A stretch of 64,000 nucleotides of DNA from CAVQJU01 sp963712905 (GTDB lineage: Bacteria; Acidobacteriota; Vicinamibacteria; Vicinamibacterales; CAVVIG01), in the NCBI GenBank assembly GCA_963712905.1, contig CAVQJU010000004.1, positions 1-64,000 of the forward strand, in the 5' to 3' direction. Both the position numbers and the translations under genes were made by a program. The notes beneath the pieces are model-generated. The model made no database searches. It was not told the origin of the DNA and saw only the letters and a list, made by a program, of their open reading frames with translations. This document shows, in pieces, positions 39,056 to 48,276 of the stretch (position 1 is its first letter; every line of letters begins with the position of its first letter).

Positions 39056-39927
39056 ACGAGCCCGGCTCGCTCGACGAGCTCTTTCGTTCGGCCGTGGCGG
39101 CCATCGACGCGGGCGACATTCCCGCACTCGAACGCGTGTTGGCGGCGAGACCCACGCTCGCCTGTGAACGGCTCGATGCGCCCGGCTCGTGGCTGCGCGA
39201 CAAAATCGGCGCCGCTGCCGACGACTTCTTCGCGAAACCGTACCTGCTCTGGTTTGTCGCCGAGGATCCCGTCCGCAACGGCACGCTGCCGCCGAACATC
39301 GTCGAGATGGCGCGGACGATTCTGCGGGCGGCGCGGGGAAACTGCGCCGACAGCCTAAGGGAACAGCTGGACTACGCGCTGCGCCTGGTCGCATGGTCGT
39401 GGATCGCACGGGACTGTGGCGTTCAGACCGGGCTCATCGACGTCCTGCTCGACGCCGGTGCATCACCTGAGCGTGCGCCCGACAACGCCCTGGTCAACAA
39501 CAACGTCGCAGCCGCCGAGCATCTAGTTGAACGGGGCGCGCCCCTGACGCTGGCCACGGCGCTCTGCCTCGCACGGTGGGACGATGCCGCGCGGCTGGCC
39601 GAATCGGCCTCGGCCCGTGAGAAGCAGTTTGCGCTGACGCTCGCGGCCTTGCGGGGCAGGGCCGAGGCGCTTCGCCGGCTCATCGGATTCGGCGTGGACA
39701 TCAACGCGGTCAGCCCCGACCTGTATGCCCACGCCACGCCGCTGCACCATGCCGTAAGTGCGGGTTCGCTCGACGCGGTCAGGGTGCTCGTCGAGGGCGG
39801 AGCGCGCCTCGACGCGCGGGATACGGCTTACGGCGGGACGCCGCTCGGCTGGGCCGAGTATGCTGGGGACCAGCATCCGCACGCCGGGATAGCCGCCTAT
39901 CTTCGCGAGCGGAAGAGTCCGCGGTGA
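39052..39927 (+). CDS. Ankyrin-repeat protein
   Basis: 291 residues. ATG 39052 overlaps the previous stop. Degenerate ankyrin repeats are visible, with the clearest at HATPLHHAVSAGSLDAVRVLVEGGARLDARDTAYGGTPLGWAEYAG (landmark) and earlier at LIDVLLDAGASPERAPDNALVNNNVAAAEHLVERGAPLT. These are protein-binding scaffolds. The N-terminal 100 residues (SLDELFRSAVAAIDAGDIPALERVLAARPTLA) are also repeat-like. It is a cytoplasmic protein with an unknown partner. Confidence 0.85.
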   Translation: MNEPGSLDELFRSAVAAIDAGDIPALERVLAARPTLACERLDAPGSWLRDKIGAAADDFFAKPYLLWFVAEDPVRNGTLPPNIVEMARTILRAARGNCADSLREQLDYALRLVAWSWIARDCGVQTGLIDVLLDAGASPERAPDNALVNNNVAAAEHLVERGAPLTLATALCLARWDDAARLAESASAREKQFALTLAALRGRAEALRRLIGFGVDINAVSPDLYAHATPLHHAVSAGSLDAVRVLVEGGARLDARDTAYGGTPLGWAEYAGDQHPHAGIAAYLRERKSPR

Positions 39928-39928
39928 G

Positions 39929-40674
39929 ATGAGCAGACTTTCGACGCTCGAGCAGGATACCTATGAATTCTGGGCGGAGTTTGCCCATCGCCCGGGCGGC
40001 GCACGCGGCGCCGAAGGTAGAGCTATGTGGTTCCGATCGGGCGTGCCGTTTATCAACTACAACGGCGTCGTCGGCGCGGGCTGCGACGTGAGGGACATGC
40101 TGGCGCGGGTGCGAGCATGGGGCATTCCGGCACGGTGGATCGTCAGCAGCGCGAGCGCCGATGGCATCGAAACCGCGTTCGCGGAGCAGGGGCTGACGTT
40201 GCTGGACGAGGCGCCCGGCATGGTGGCTCGTATCGCCGATCTGCCGAAACCGCATTCGGATGAACTCGCGGTTGAAGTCGTCAGCGGCGACCGGCAGTGG
40301 CAGGACTGGGAAGACGTGTTCCGCGATGCGTTCGGCTTCTCGCCGGAGGCCGCCGCGCATGTTCGTGATGCGCACAAGTGGCCGTGCCTGCTCGAACGAG
40401 GCCGCACGTATCTCCTCATGCGTCACCAGGGGGCGGCCGTGGCGACGGGTCTGCTGCACTCGTCGGGCGGCATCGCCGGCGTGTATGGAATCGGCGTGCG
40501 TCGCGCCTGCAGGCGCCGTGGCTGGGGTGCGCTGGCTACACTGCTGACCGTCCGCGAAGGAGAGCGACGGGGCGCGACGGAGGCCGTGCTGCAGGCCACC
40601 AGCGAAGGGTTTCCGGTTTACGCGAAGCTGGTTTTCAAACACTGTGTTCGTTCCGATCCTGGCAAATCGCGTGA
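39929..40674 (+). CDS. GNAT-family acetyltransferase (one frameshift near the 3' end)
   Basis: About 248 residues. The N-terminal half is divergent (WFRSGVPFINYNGVVGAGCDV, typical of two-domain GNAT proteins). The C-terminal half has the acetyl-CoA site GIGVRRACRRRGWGALATLLT, then GATEAVLQATSEGFPVYAKL. A base seems to be missing near 40630: adding one gives GFQTLCSFRSWQIA and a stop at 40672, which overlaps the next ATG. Unlike most shifts in this window, this one is a deletion. Confidence 0.78.
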
Positions 40675-41420
40675 TGAGAATCCTCGCCGTTGCCGTCCTC
40701 CTTGCGCTCACCGCGCCGGCGGGCGCGCAGTTTCGCGCGCGGGGACGGGACTACGGAACCGACCTCGAGTACGACGGCCGGTTCACGTTCGTGCGGCTGC
40801 GCTGGAAGTCCGACCTCGCGTTCGCGCGGCGCGGCTGGAGCACGGCGTGGGATCACGACTACCCGCGCGCCGAACAGCACCTGTCGCAGATCGTCGACGA
40901 GCTGACCGGACTCGACATCCGGAGGGACGGCAGCCTGATACTGACGCTCGACGATCCCCAGCTGTTCAAGTATCCCATCGCGTTCATGTGGGAGCCCGGC
41001 TTCTGGAACCTGACGGATCGGGAAGCCGAGTCCTTTCGCGCGTACCTGCTCAAAGGCGGCTTCGCGGTGTTCGAGGACTTCGACGGCCCGCAGCAGTGGA
41101 ATAACTTCGAGGCCCAGATGCGCCGCGTGCTGCCGGACGGCCGCTTCGTCAAGCTCGACGAGAACAACCTCATCTTCGACGCGTTCTTCAAGATCCAGGA
41201 CATCAATGCGATCGTCCACCCGATGTCCCGCATCCGCCCGAGCTACTACGGCATCTTCGAGGACAACGATCCGTCGAAGCGGCTGATGGTCGTCGCCAAC
41301 TTCGACAACGACGTGCCCGAATACTGGGAGTGGTCCGGAGAGGGGCTGTTTCCGTTCGACGCGTCGAACGAGGCTTACAAGCTTGGCGTGAACTACCTGA
41401 TCTACGGCGTCACGCACTAA
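40674..41420 (+). CDS. Secreted DUF4159 protein
   Basis: 248 residues with a signal peptide (ILAVAVLLALTAPAGAQ). The DUF4159 domain fills the rest: GTDLEYDGRFTFVRLRWKSD, ALTFEDPQLF-type block (here LILTLDDPQLFKYPIAFMWEPGFW), RAYLLKGGFAVFEDFDGP and RRVLPDGRFVKLDENNLIFDAFF (landmarks). The fold resembles a glutamine-amidotransferase-like domain. The ATG overlaps the previous stop (TGATG). Confidence 0.88.
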   Translation: MRILAVAVLLALTAPAGAQFRARGRDYGTDLEYDGRFTFVRLRWKSDLAFARRGWSTAWDHDYPRAEQHLSQIVDELTGLDIRRDGSLILTLDDPQLFKYPIAFMWEPGFWNLTDREAESFRAYLLKGGFAVFEDFDGPQQWNNFEAQMRRVLPDGRFVKLDENNLIFDAFFKIQDINAIVHPMSRIRPSYYGIFEDNDPSKRLMVVANFDNDVPEYWEWSGEGLFPFDASNEAYKLGVNYLIYGVTH

Positions 41421-41494
41421 AGGCCGTGGCGGCCCTCCTGGCGATGTAGAATCCGCGTCGAACAGCTCGTCACGATTGAAACGGGGAGGGTGTG

Positions 41495-42855
41495 ATGCGA
41501 CGTTATTCCGTGCTTGCGGCGTTCGGGATCCTGCTGGGTGCGGCCACCCTTGGCGCGCAGCTGGCGCCCCCGCCTGCCCCGTGGCGCGGTGCCGGGCCGC
41601 CGCCGTGCGTCGGACCCGAAGGCGGCTTCTTCCAGTGTCCGCCCGCGCCGCGAGCCCTCGCCGTCCGCGCCGGCCGCCTCTTCGACAGCAAGACCGGCCA
41701 GATGCTGACGAAACAGGTCGTGCTCCTCTCCGGTGACCGGATCACGGACGTCGGCTCGGAATCCCAGGTCAAGATTCCTGCCGGCGTTCAGGTGATCGAC
41801 TTGAGTCAGGCGACGGTTCTGCCGGGTCTCATCGACGCGCACACGCACATGTTCAACAACCGCGCCGCCGAAGGGCACCACCGAGGGCTCGCTGCTGATC
41901 GCCGTGCAGAACGCGCAGGCCGACCTGCGTGCGGGGTTCACAGCGGCGCGCGACATGAGCTCGCACGGCAACGGCTACGCGGACGTCGAGATGCGGGACG
42001 CGATCAACCAGGGCCGCTTCGATGGACCGCGCTATCAGGTGTCCACGCTCGGCATCGCATGGGGCGCTGCGCCCGCCAATCCCGCGAACCCGCCCAACCC
42101 GCTCGCCAGCACCATCATCCGCTCGGCGGACGAAGGCCGCGCGGCGGTCCGCGAGCAGATCGCCCGCGGCGCGGACTGGATCAAGCTGTTCCCGACGGGC
42201 GCCTACTCGTTCACCGCCACGGGCGAGGCGCAGTACGTCCTCACGTATCCCTTGCCCGTGCTGCAGGCGCTCATCGACGAGACGCATCGTCTCGGCAAGA
42301 AGGCCGCCTGCCACGTGCTGGGCGGCGAGGGGCAGAAGAACTCGATCGTCGCCGGCTGCGACACCATCGAGCACGCGTACGGGCTGGACCAGGAGCAGGC
42401 CGACATGATGGTCGCCAAGGGGCTCTACTACGACCCGACGCTCCAGCGGTACATCGAGCCGTACATGGACGACAACGACGCGAAGAACACCGGCGGCAAG
42501 TACCGCATGATCCCGATCTTCGAGAAGGCCGTGACGATGGCGGGCAAGACGAAGGGCATGAAGATCATGGTCGGGCAGCGGCGCGGACGGGTCGACGTAC
42601 GCGCACGGGACGCAGGCGCTCGACTTCGAGAAGCTGGTCACGCGTGCCGGTCTGCCGCCTGCGCGCGCCATCCAGGGCGGCACCCTCATCAACGCCGAGG
42701 CCATGGGCTGGAGCGATCGGATCGGCTCGATCGACAAGGGCAAGTACGCCGACCTCGTCGCCGTGTCGGGCGACCCGCTGAGCGACATCACCGAGCTTCA
42801 GCGCGTGAAGTTCGTGATGAAGGGCGGCAAGATCATCCGGAACGAACTGAAGTAG
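41495..42855 (+). CDS. Secreted amidohydrolase (two frameshifts)
   Basis: About 452 residues after removing one base near 41875 and one near 42577. A signal peptide (SVLAAFGILLGAATLGAQ) precedes the beta-domain ALAVRAGRLFDSKTGQML. The metal motif HTHM follows VLPGLIDA. Later KLFPTGAYS, KKAACHVLGGEG (third metal His), CDTIEHAYGL (fourth) and, after the second shift, GSGADGSTYAHGTQALDFE (an expected SDxxxxxxG-type region) lead to a C-terminal GSIDKGKYADLVAVSGDPL. A dipeptidase- or imidazolonepropionase-like enzyme is likely. Confidence 0.85.
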
Positions 42856-42865
42856 GAGGACGCAC

Positions 42866-43300
42866 ATGAGGCTGCTGGCCGCTCTGGGGATGTCGCTGGC
42901 GATGGCGGTGGCGATCACTGCCGACGGCGTGCCGACGGTCGTGACTTACGTCCCGCACGACAAGGTGTCAGCCGTCATGGCAAAAGGTGGATCGATCATC
43001 AACGATCACGGCCTCGTCGTTCTGGCGCAGCGCCGCGGCGCGGGCGAGGTCGAGTGGCACGAGCACACCAACCACGTGTTCATCATCGTGGAGGGCGAGG
43101 CCACCTTCGTGACCGGCGGCACGCTGGTCGGCTCCCGGGAAACCGCGGAGGGCCAGCGCCGCGCGCAGGGCGTCGAGGGCGGCGAGACGCATCACCTGAC
43201 GAAGGGCGACGTCATCACGATTCCCGCGAAGACGCCCCACTGGTTCAAGGAAGTGCCGACGCAGACAATCGCGTACTACGCCGTCAACACGGAGCCGTAG
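42866..43300 (+). CDS. Secreted cupin-domain protein
   Basis: 144 residues with a signal peptide (LLAALGMSLAMAVAITADG). The cupin core has WHEHTNHVFIIVEGEATFVTGG (metal motif 1, HxH...E) and GDVITIPAKTPHWFKEVP (motif 2, PxxxxH). It is a single-domain beta-barrel that binds a metal; the substrate is unknown. It starts 10 bases after the amidohydrolase, with AGGAGG at its start, and is probably in the same operon. Confidence 0.87.
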   Translation: MRLLAALGMSLAMAVAITADGVPTVVTYVPHDKVSAVMAKGGSIINDHGLVVLAQRRGAGEVEWHEHTNHVFIIVEGEATFVTGGTLVGSRETAEGQRRAQGVEGGETHHLTKGDVITIPAKTPHWFKEVPTQTIAYYAVNTEP

Positions 43301-43344
43301 GGCGGCCCTTTCAGGGCCGCCGGGCGGGGCTGAAAGCCCCGCCC
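43301..43344. repeat. Paired hairpins (intergenic repeat, copy A)
   Basis: Two adjacent perfect stem-loops, GGCGGCCC-TTTCA-GGGCCGCC type and GGGCGGGGC-TGAAA-GCCCCGCCC type. The same two hairpins occur in inverted orientation at 51573-51615. They may act as terminators or as a mobile palindromic repeat. Confidence 0.85.
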
Positions 43345-43357
43345 TACAACTCTCAAC

Positions 43358-44224
43358 ATGAAGGGCTACCTGCTCTCGATCCCCGAACGGCTCGTTCGCG
43401 CCGTCCTGGGGCTTGGCGCGGGTACTGCGCGGGAGGTCGGCGAGGTGGCGCTGCCTGACGCCGTCCGCAACAGCCAGCTGTACAGGAACCTCGTCGACAC
43501 CACCCTGCGGTTCCTCATCGAAAATGTCGGAGGGGCGGAAGGCGTCTACAAATCGTCCGACCAGCTGCCGGACGATTTCTTCGTCAGGCGCGCCGCCGGC
43601 AATGCTGTCGAAGTGCTCGGTATCGTCGCCTTTCGGGCCTCGCCCGTCTGGGTGCTCGCGGCGCTCGCCGACGTCTGCGGCATCGGACGGCAGCTGATCC
43701 CCGAAATTGCCGGCGCGCTCAAGGCACAAGGGCTGCTGGAGCCGGACTCGCAGTCTGGCAGCGTTGACGAGATGCTGGACGGCCTGCAGCGGACGTCCTC
43801 TCGGCTCGCAACGGCCATCAACACGCCCCCGCTCGACGTGGCGGGCCTTCGCGCGGAGTGGGAGGCCATCCGGAAGGAAGCGCGAACGCTCCAGCCGGCG
43901 AGCCTCCCGACGAGGGAGGCCGTCACAGGGACGTGGCGCGCGCTCGAGGCCGAGTCGGCGCGCCAGCAGAAGTCGATCTTCGAAGTGTCCTCGATGATGG
44001 CGATGTCGGCGGCTCTGGCCACTGGCGCGGGCACCATTCGTGCGGGTCAGCTCGCCGGCTCCGCGCTGCTCGATCACTACAGGCAGACGCTGGCCGAGAT
44101 GCAGCAGGTCGGCTACGCGGCGTATGCGCGCCGTCAGTTTCGGCCGTATCTCAACGCAGCCGCGAGCCAGTTCTCGCCCGAGCGTCGCACCCTCACCGAA
44201 AGCATCATCGAAAGGCTTCGATAG
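43358..44224 (+). CDS. Conserved hypothetical, EcsC-like character
   Basis: A 288-residue protein with no signal peptide and mostly helical. The first 20 residues (GYLLSIPERLVRAVLGLGAG) look amphipathic. Later helices include FFVRRAAGNAVEVLGIVAFRASPVWVLAALADVCG (landmark) and IPEIAGALKAQGLL, and there is a hydrophobic segment near the C-terminus (MMAMSAALATGAGTIRAGQLAGSAL). The pattern is like membrane-associated EcsC-type proteins, but I cannot confirm the family. Confidence 0.68.
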   Translation: MKGYLLSIPERLVRAVLGLGAGTAREVGEVALPDAVRNSQLYRNLVDTTLRFLIENVGGAEGVYKSSDQLPDDFFVRRAAGNAVEVLGIVAFRASPVWVLAALADVCGIGRQLIPEIAGALKAQGLLEPDSQSGSVDEMLDGLQRTSSRLATAINTPPLDVAGLRAEWEAIRKEARTLQPASLPTREAVTGTWRALEAESARQQKSIFEVSSMMAMSAALATGAGTIRAGQLAGSALLDHYRQTLAEMQQVGYAAYARRQFRPYLNAAASQFSPERRTLTESIIERLR

Positions 44225-44236
44225 GAGCGCCGCGGA

Positions 44237-44548
44237 ATGGTGTTTACCAAGCGACTGCGTGAGGGAGTGCGCCGCGGAGATATCACCTGCAGCGTTCGCA
44301 TCTGGACGCGTCCGCACGTGAAGGAAGGCGCCCGGTACCCGATGGAAGAAGGCAAGATCGAAATCGATGCAATCACGCCGATCGGATTTCCTGACATCAC
44401 GCCGGAGCTGGCACGCCGATCGGGTTTCAACGGCGTGATCGATCTGCTCAAAGTCGCGAAGCACGGCCGCGGCGAGCACGTGTATCTGATCGAGTTCCAC
44501 TACATCCCGCCCCGTGCGGGGCGTTCGGCTGCTAGAATCACGTCATGA
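44237..44548 (+). CDS. ASCH/PUA-like domain protein
   Basis: 103 residues. The opening MVFTKRLREGVRRGDITCSVRIW is the usual start of ASCH-like proteins (landmark), where the domain binds RNA or nucleotides. RYPMEEGKIEIDAITPIGF and GVIDLLKVAKHGRGEHVYLIEFHYI are the following strands. The stop overlaps the next start (ATGA), so the two are translationally coupled. Confidence 0.75.
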   Translation: MVFTKRLREGVRRGDITCSVRIWTRPHVKEGARYPMEEGKIEIDAITPIGFPDITPELARRSGFNGVIDLLKVAKHGRGEHVYLIEFHYIPPRAGRSAARITS

Positions 44549-45492
44549 CCCTGAAACGGCTTGCGTGCGCGGGTGTGCTGGCGGCCGGCCTGTCGGCCTG
44601 GACCGGCCTGCGTGCGCAGCCGCCGCAGAATCTGCCCGATCCCATCGTCAAGGAAAACGTCACGATCAAGCTGGCCGCGCATTCGTATGCCATCCCCGAC
44701 GGCAACGTGGTCCTCGTGCCGAACATCGGGATCGTCGTCGGGTCGAACGCCACGCTCGTCGTCGACACGGGCATGGGTCCGCGCAACGGCGCGGCTGTGA
44801 TGCGCGAGGCGGCCCGGCTCAGCAAGAACACGAAGATCTACCTGGTGACCACCCATTTTCACGCCGAGCACGTGGCCGGCATCTCCGCGTTCCCGGCGGG
44901 CACGACGTTTGTGATTTCGCGGCAGCAGCAGCGGGATCTGGACGAGCTCGGCCCCGACCTGACGAAGCGGTTCGCGAGCTTCTCGCCCGGCATCGGCGAG
45001 CTGCTGAAAGATGCGCCCGTCCGCAAGGCCGACGTGTTGTTCGACCGCGACTACACGATCGACCTCGGAGGCGTCCGCGCGAAGCTCCTGGCGCTCGGCT
45101 CCACCCACACGCCCGGCGACACCATGGTGTTCGTCGAGGGCGACCGCGTGCTCTACGCCGGAGACGTGGTGATGAACAAGGTGCCGGTCGCGTTCGGCGC
45201 GACGTCGAGCGTGCCGGTCTGGGTGGACGTGCTGAAGCAATTGCAGCCGCTGCAGCCGGCGGCCATCGTTCCGGCCCACGGCCCGATCGGCGACGGTTCG
45301 CTCATCGCCCAGCAGCTGGACGTCTTCGAAACCCTGCAGGCGCGCGTCCCGCCGCTCAAGGCGCAGGGCAGGACCGCGGACGAAGCCGCGACGACGCTGA
45401 CGGCGGAGTTTCAGGCGAAGCACCCGGACTGGACCGCGGCCAACCGGATCGGCGGGATGGTCAGGTCGCTCTACGCGGCGCCTGCGCGCTGA
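44545..45492 (+). CDS. Secreted MBL-fold metallo-hydrolase
   Basis: 315 residues with a signal peptide (LACAGVLAAGLSAWTGLRAQ). The metal motifs are TTHFHAEHVAG (HxHxEH, Glu in place of the usual Asp), GSTHTPGD (His), YAGDVV (Asp) and VPAHGP (His). Both metal-site halves are thus largely intact. It resembles SoxH-type/quinoprotein relay enzymes. The start overlaps the ASCH gene. Confidence 0.88.
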   Translation: MTLKRLACAGVLAAGLSAWTGLRAQPPQNLPDPIVKENVTIKLAAHSYAIPDGNVVLVPNIGIVVGSNATLVVDTGMGPRNGAAVMREAARLSKNTKIYLVTTHFHAEHVAGISAFPAGTTFVISRQQQRDLDELGPDLTKRFASFSPGIGELLKDAPVRKADVLFDRDYTIDLGGVRAKLLALGSTHTPGDTMVFVEGDRVLYAGDVVMNKVPVAFGATSSVPVWVDVLKQLQPLQPAAIVPAHGPIGDGSLIAQQLDVFETLQARVPPLKAQGRTADEAATTLTAEFQAKHPDWTAANRIGGMVRSLYAAPAR

Positions 45493-45498
45493 CGCCGC

Positions 45499-46338
45499 GT
45501 GGCCCGCGAGTTCCGCAACGCCGCGCTGATCATCCTCGGCATTCTCTCCGCCGGCATGGGGCTGAAGGGCTTCCTGCTGTCGAGCAACTTCATCGACGGC
45601 GGCGTCACCGGCATCTCCATGCTCATCGCCAAGACGACGGGCGTGTCGCTGGCGGTGCTGCTGCCGATCATCAACCTCCCGTTCGTCGCCGTGGGGTACC
45701 GCCACATGGGGCGCGCGTTCGCCGTGCGCAGCGTGCTGGGCATTGCGGGCCTCGCGGCTGCCCTGGTGGCGATTCCGTATCCTGACGTGACGCCCGACCT
45801 GGTGCTCACCGCCGTGTTCGGCGGATTCTTCCTCGGAGCCGGCATCGGGCTGGCGGTTCGCGGCGGGGCCGTCCTGGACGGCACCGAGATCGCTGCGCTG
45901 CTCATCAGCAAGCGGGCCGATCTGTTCAAGGTCGGCGACGTCATCCTTGTGTTCAACGCCGTGCTGTTCCTGATTGCGATGTCCGTGCTGGGCGTCGATG
46001 CCGCGCTCTACTCGATTCTCACGTACGTGACCGCGGCGAGGACACTCGACTTCGTGCTCCACGGGATCGACGAATATACGGCCATCACGATCGTCTCCGA
46101 TGCGAGCGCGGCGATCCGAGAGGCTATTACGCGCGATCTCGGCCGCGGCGTGACCGTGTACAGAGGTGCCGGCGGCCTCAAAGGCGCCGAGCAGAACATC
46201 CTCTACTGTGTGGTGACGCGCCTCGAAATCGGCAAGGTCAAGGCCATCGTCCGGGAACTCGATCCACATGCGTTCGTGGTCTTCCACCCGCTGGAGGGTG
46301 TCGAGGGCGGGCTGGTGACGACGAGGAGCTTCCACTAG
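45499..46338 (+). CDS. YitT-family membrane protein (DUF161/DUF2179)
   Basis: 279 residues. Five or six helices fill the N-terminal two-thirds: SAGMGLKGFLLSSNFIDGGVTGISMLI (the family's FLxxNxxxxGGxxGxS pattern), LPIINLPFVAVGYRHMG and AVFGGFFLGAGIGLAVRGGAVLDGTEIAALLISKR (landmarks). The C-terminal DUF2179 domain has YTAITIVSDASAAIREAITRDLGRGVTVYRGAGG. The role is unknown; transport has been suggested. GTG 45499 follows the MBL stop by six bases. Confidence 0.9.
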   Translation: MAREFRNAALIILGILSAGMGLKGFLLSSNFIDGGVTGISMLIAKTTGVSLAVLLPIINLPFVAVGYRHMGRAFAVRSVLGIAGLAAALVAIPYPDVTPDLVLTAVFGGFFLGAGIGLAVRGGAVLDGTEIAALLISKRADLFKVGDVILVFNAVLFLIAMSVLGVDAALYSILTYVTAARTLDFVLHGIDEYTAITIVSDASAAIREAITRDLGRGVTVYRGAGGLKGAEQNILYCVVTRLEIGKVKAIVRELDPHAFVVFHPLEGVEGGLVTTRSFH

Positions 46339-46649
46339 TGGCCGGTTTTCCCAGAATCAGTACCAAATCACGGCGACGACAACGTAGAACGCGAAGCCCG
46401 CAGAGTCCGCAGAGACGACTGAGCGTGATCGCTCGGCGAAGCGCTCGACGCGGGCGGCCTGCCAAGGCAGGCCGAGCGTTCGGCCCGCCAACGCGGACGA
46501 ACGCCCACCATTCTCAGCCGTCGTTCGTCCGCGCTTGGCGGGCCAGCGCCGCCGCTTCGCGGCGCCGCGTCGACCGTCTCGGCGTGCTCCGCGTGCTCTG
46601 CGTTCATCGTCGTGCCGTTACCGAGTCATCGAGTGCGGGTCACTAAGCG
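46339..46649. repeat. 311-base intergenic region with large inverted repeat
   Basis: No gene seen. It contains a perfect 18-base palindrome with AA centre (GGCCTGCCAAGGCAGGCC, 46457-46474). A long inverted repeat has left arm 46482-46503 (GGCCCGCCAACGCGGACGAA...) and right arm 46522-46544, which would form a stem of about 22 bp. A CGCAGAGTCCGCAGAGACG tract at 46399 belongs to the low-complexity tracts between genes. Confidence 0.75.
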
Positions 46650-47291
46650 ATGGCGATACCGACGCGCGCCATCTTCTGGGACAACGACGGGGTGCTGGTC
46701 GAAACCGAGCATCTGTACTTCCAGGCCACGCAGGAAGCCCTCGCGTCGATCGGCATCGAGCTGACCCGCGACGACTACATCGCGCTGTTTCTCGTGGAAG
46801 GGCGGGGGGCGTGGCACATCGCGGAGCAGCGCGGCGTGTCCGCGGCTGACATCGAACGCCTGCGCAACCGCCGTAACGCACGCTACAGCGAGCTGCTTGC
46901 GGAAGGGCCGCGCCTGGCCGCCGGCGTCACCGAGGTCCTCGATGCGCTGCACGGCCGGTACGTGATGGGCGTGGTCACCAGCTCACGAAGAGATCACTTC
47001 GACGTCATCCACCGCGACACGGGGCTCCTGAAATACTTCGATTTCGTGCTCACGGCCAGTGATTTCACGCGCGTCAAGCCCGACCCTGAGCCGTACGTGC
47101 GGGCCGTGGCCCGGAGCGGCCTGCCGGCGGACGCGTGTGTGGCTATCGAGGACTCGGCGCGCGGCCTGGAATCGGCCAAAGCCGCCGGCATCAGCTGTAT
47201 CGTCGTTCCGACAGCGCTGACCAGGCAGAGCGACTTCGCCGCCGCCGACCGCGTCCTCGGGACCATCGGGGAACTTCTGACGGTGTTGTGA
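46650..47291 (+). CDS. HAD-superfamily hydrolase (beta-phosphoglucomutase-like)
   Basis: 213 residues. Motif I is FWDNDGVLVETE (nucleophile Asp and acid Asp), motif II is GVVTSSRRDHF, and motifs III and IV are RVKPDPEPYVRA and CVAIEDSARGLESAKAAGI. The small helical cap after motif I is that of the phosphatase/phosphoglucomutase subclass. The start follows the repeat-rich intergenic region, which suggests its own promoter. Confidence 0.9.
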   Translation: MAIPTRAIFWDNDGVLVETEHLYFQATQEALASIGIELTRDDYIALFLVEGRGAWHIAEQRGVSAADIERLRNRRNARYSELLAEGPRLAAGVTEVLDALHGRYVMGVVTSSRRDHFDVIHRDTGLLKYFDFVLTASDFTRVKPDPEPYVRAVARSGLPADACVAIEDSARGLESAKAAGISCIVVPTALTRQSDFAAADRVLGTIGELLTVL

Positions 47292-47302
47292 GGGGAGGCC
47301 GC

Positions 47303-47800
47303 ATGATCCGGCGGAGAGAGGCCCAGCCGCGAGAAATCCTGCAGCTGCTGTCGATTCTCGATCAGGCGTACGACCGCCGGTCGTGGCACGGCACCAACCT
47401 GCGCGGATCGATTCGCGGCGTCTCGCTGCGGCAGGCGTCGTGGAGGCCCGGCCACGGCCGCCATAACATCTGGGAGCTCGTCGTCCACGCCGCGTACTGG
47501 AAGTACGCCGCCTGGCGCCGGATCGCCGGCGCGTCGCGCGGGGCCTTTCCGATGGCGGGATCCAACTGGTTTCGCCGGCCGCAGGACGCCACCGAGCGCG
47601 CGTGGCGGGCGGACCTGGCCCTGCTGGATGACATGCACCGGCGGCTGTGCGATGCGGTGTCGAGCGTCCCGCCACGACGTCTCTACCACAAGCACAAGGG
47701 CAGCGCGGACAGCAGCTTCTCCCTTATTGTCGGAGCCGCCGCGCACGACCTGTATCACGCCGGACAGATTCAGTTGCTGAAGAGGCTCGGCGCGCGATAA
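47303..47800 (+). CDS. DinB-family protein
   Basis: 165 residues. A four-helix DinB-like fold with metal-ligand candidates: HNIWELVVHAAYWKYAAWRR carries the first His pair and LIVGAAAHDLYHAGQIQLLKRL the C-terminal HDxYHxGQ. ATG 47303 follows GGGGAGG at five bases. Members include thiol-dependent (bacillithiol/mycothiol) transferases; the partner is unknown. Confidence 0.88.
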   Translation: MIRRREAQPREILQLLSILDQAYDRRSWHGTNLRGSIRGVSLRQASWRPGHGRHNIWELVVHAAYWKYAAWRRIAGASRGAFPMAGSNWFRRPQDATERAWRADLALLDDMHRRLCDAVSSVPPRRLYHKHKGSADSSFSLIVGAAAHDLYHAGQIQLLKRLGAR

Positions 47801-47807
47801 TCGGTTT

Positions 47808-48269
47808 ATGGCCGCCGACGCCGTTGTGGACATCTTCAACGTCCGCCAAGCCGACGCCTCACTCCTGACGTCAGGCCAACCCACCGAAGCTCAGCTCGAG
47901 TCAGTCGCGCGGGCCGGCGTGCAGGTGGTCATCAACCTGGCCCCGCACGAGGGCCCGCGCGCGCTCGCCGACGAGGCCGGATGCGTGGCGGCGCTCGGCA
48001 TGGACTACGTCCACATTCCCGTGCCGTTTTCGGCGCCGGCCGACACACATCTTGTGGCGTTCTTCAAGGCCATGGATGCCAGCCGGACGCGCCACACGCT
48101 GGTTCACTGCGCGGCGAACAAGCGTGTCACCGCCTTCCTGGGCCTGTACCGAGTCCTCAGGCTCGGGTGGAATCCGGACGAGGCGTTTGCGTTGATGCGT
48201 ACGGTGTGGGAGCCTGATGCGGTCTGGTCCCGTTTCATCGCGGCCGCCCTGGAGCACCGCCCAAGCTGA
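47808..48269 (+). CDS. Protein-tyrosine-phosphatase-like protein
   Basis: 153 residues. It begins VVDIFNVRQADASLLTSGQPTEAQL and has a P-loop VHCAANKRVTAFLGLYR. The loop spaces Cys and Arg by four residues, one shorter than the CX5R of classical phosphatases, as in the beta-lactamase-hydrolase-like/DUF442 type proteins. IPVPFSAPADTHLVAFFKAMD carries the general acid region. ATG 47808 is seven bases after the DinB stop. Confidence 0.8.
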   Translation: MAADAVVDIFNVRQADASLLTSGQPTEAQLESVARAGVQVVINLAPHEGPRALADEAGCVAALGMDYVHIPVPFSAPADTHLVAFFKAMDASRTRHTLVHCAANKRVTAFLGLYRVLRLGWNPDEAFALMRTVWEPDAVWSRFIAAALEHRPS

Positions 48270-48276
48270 ACCCGTC

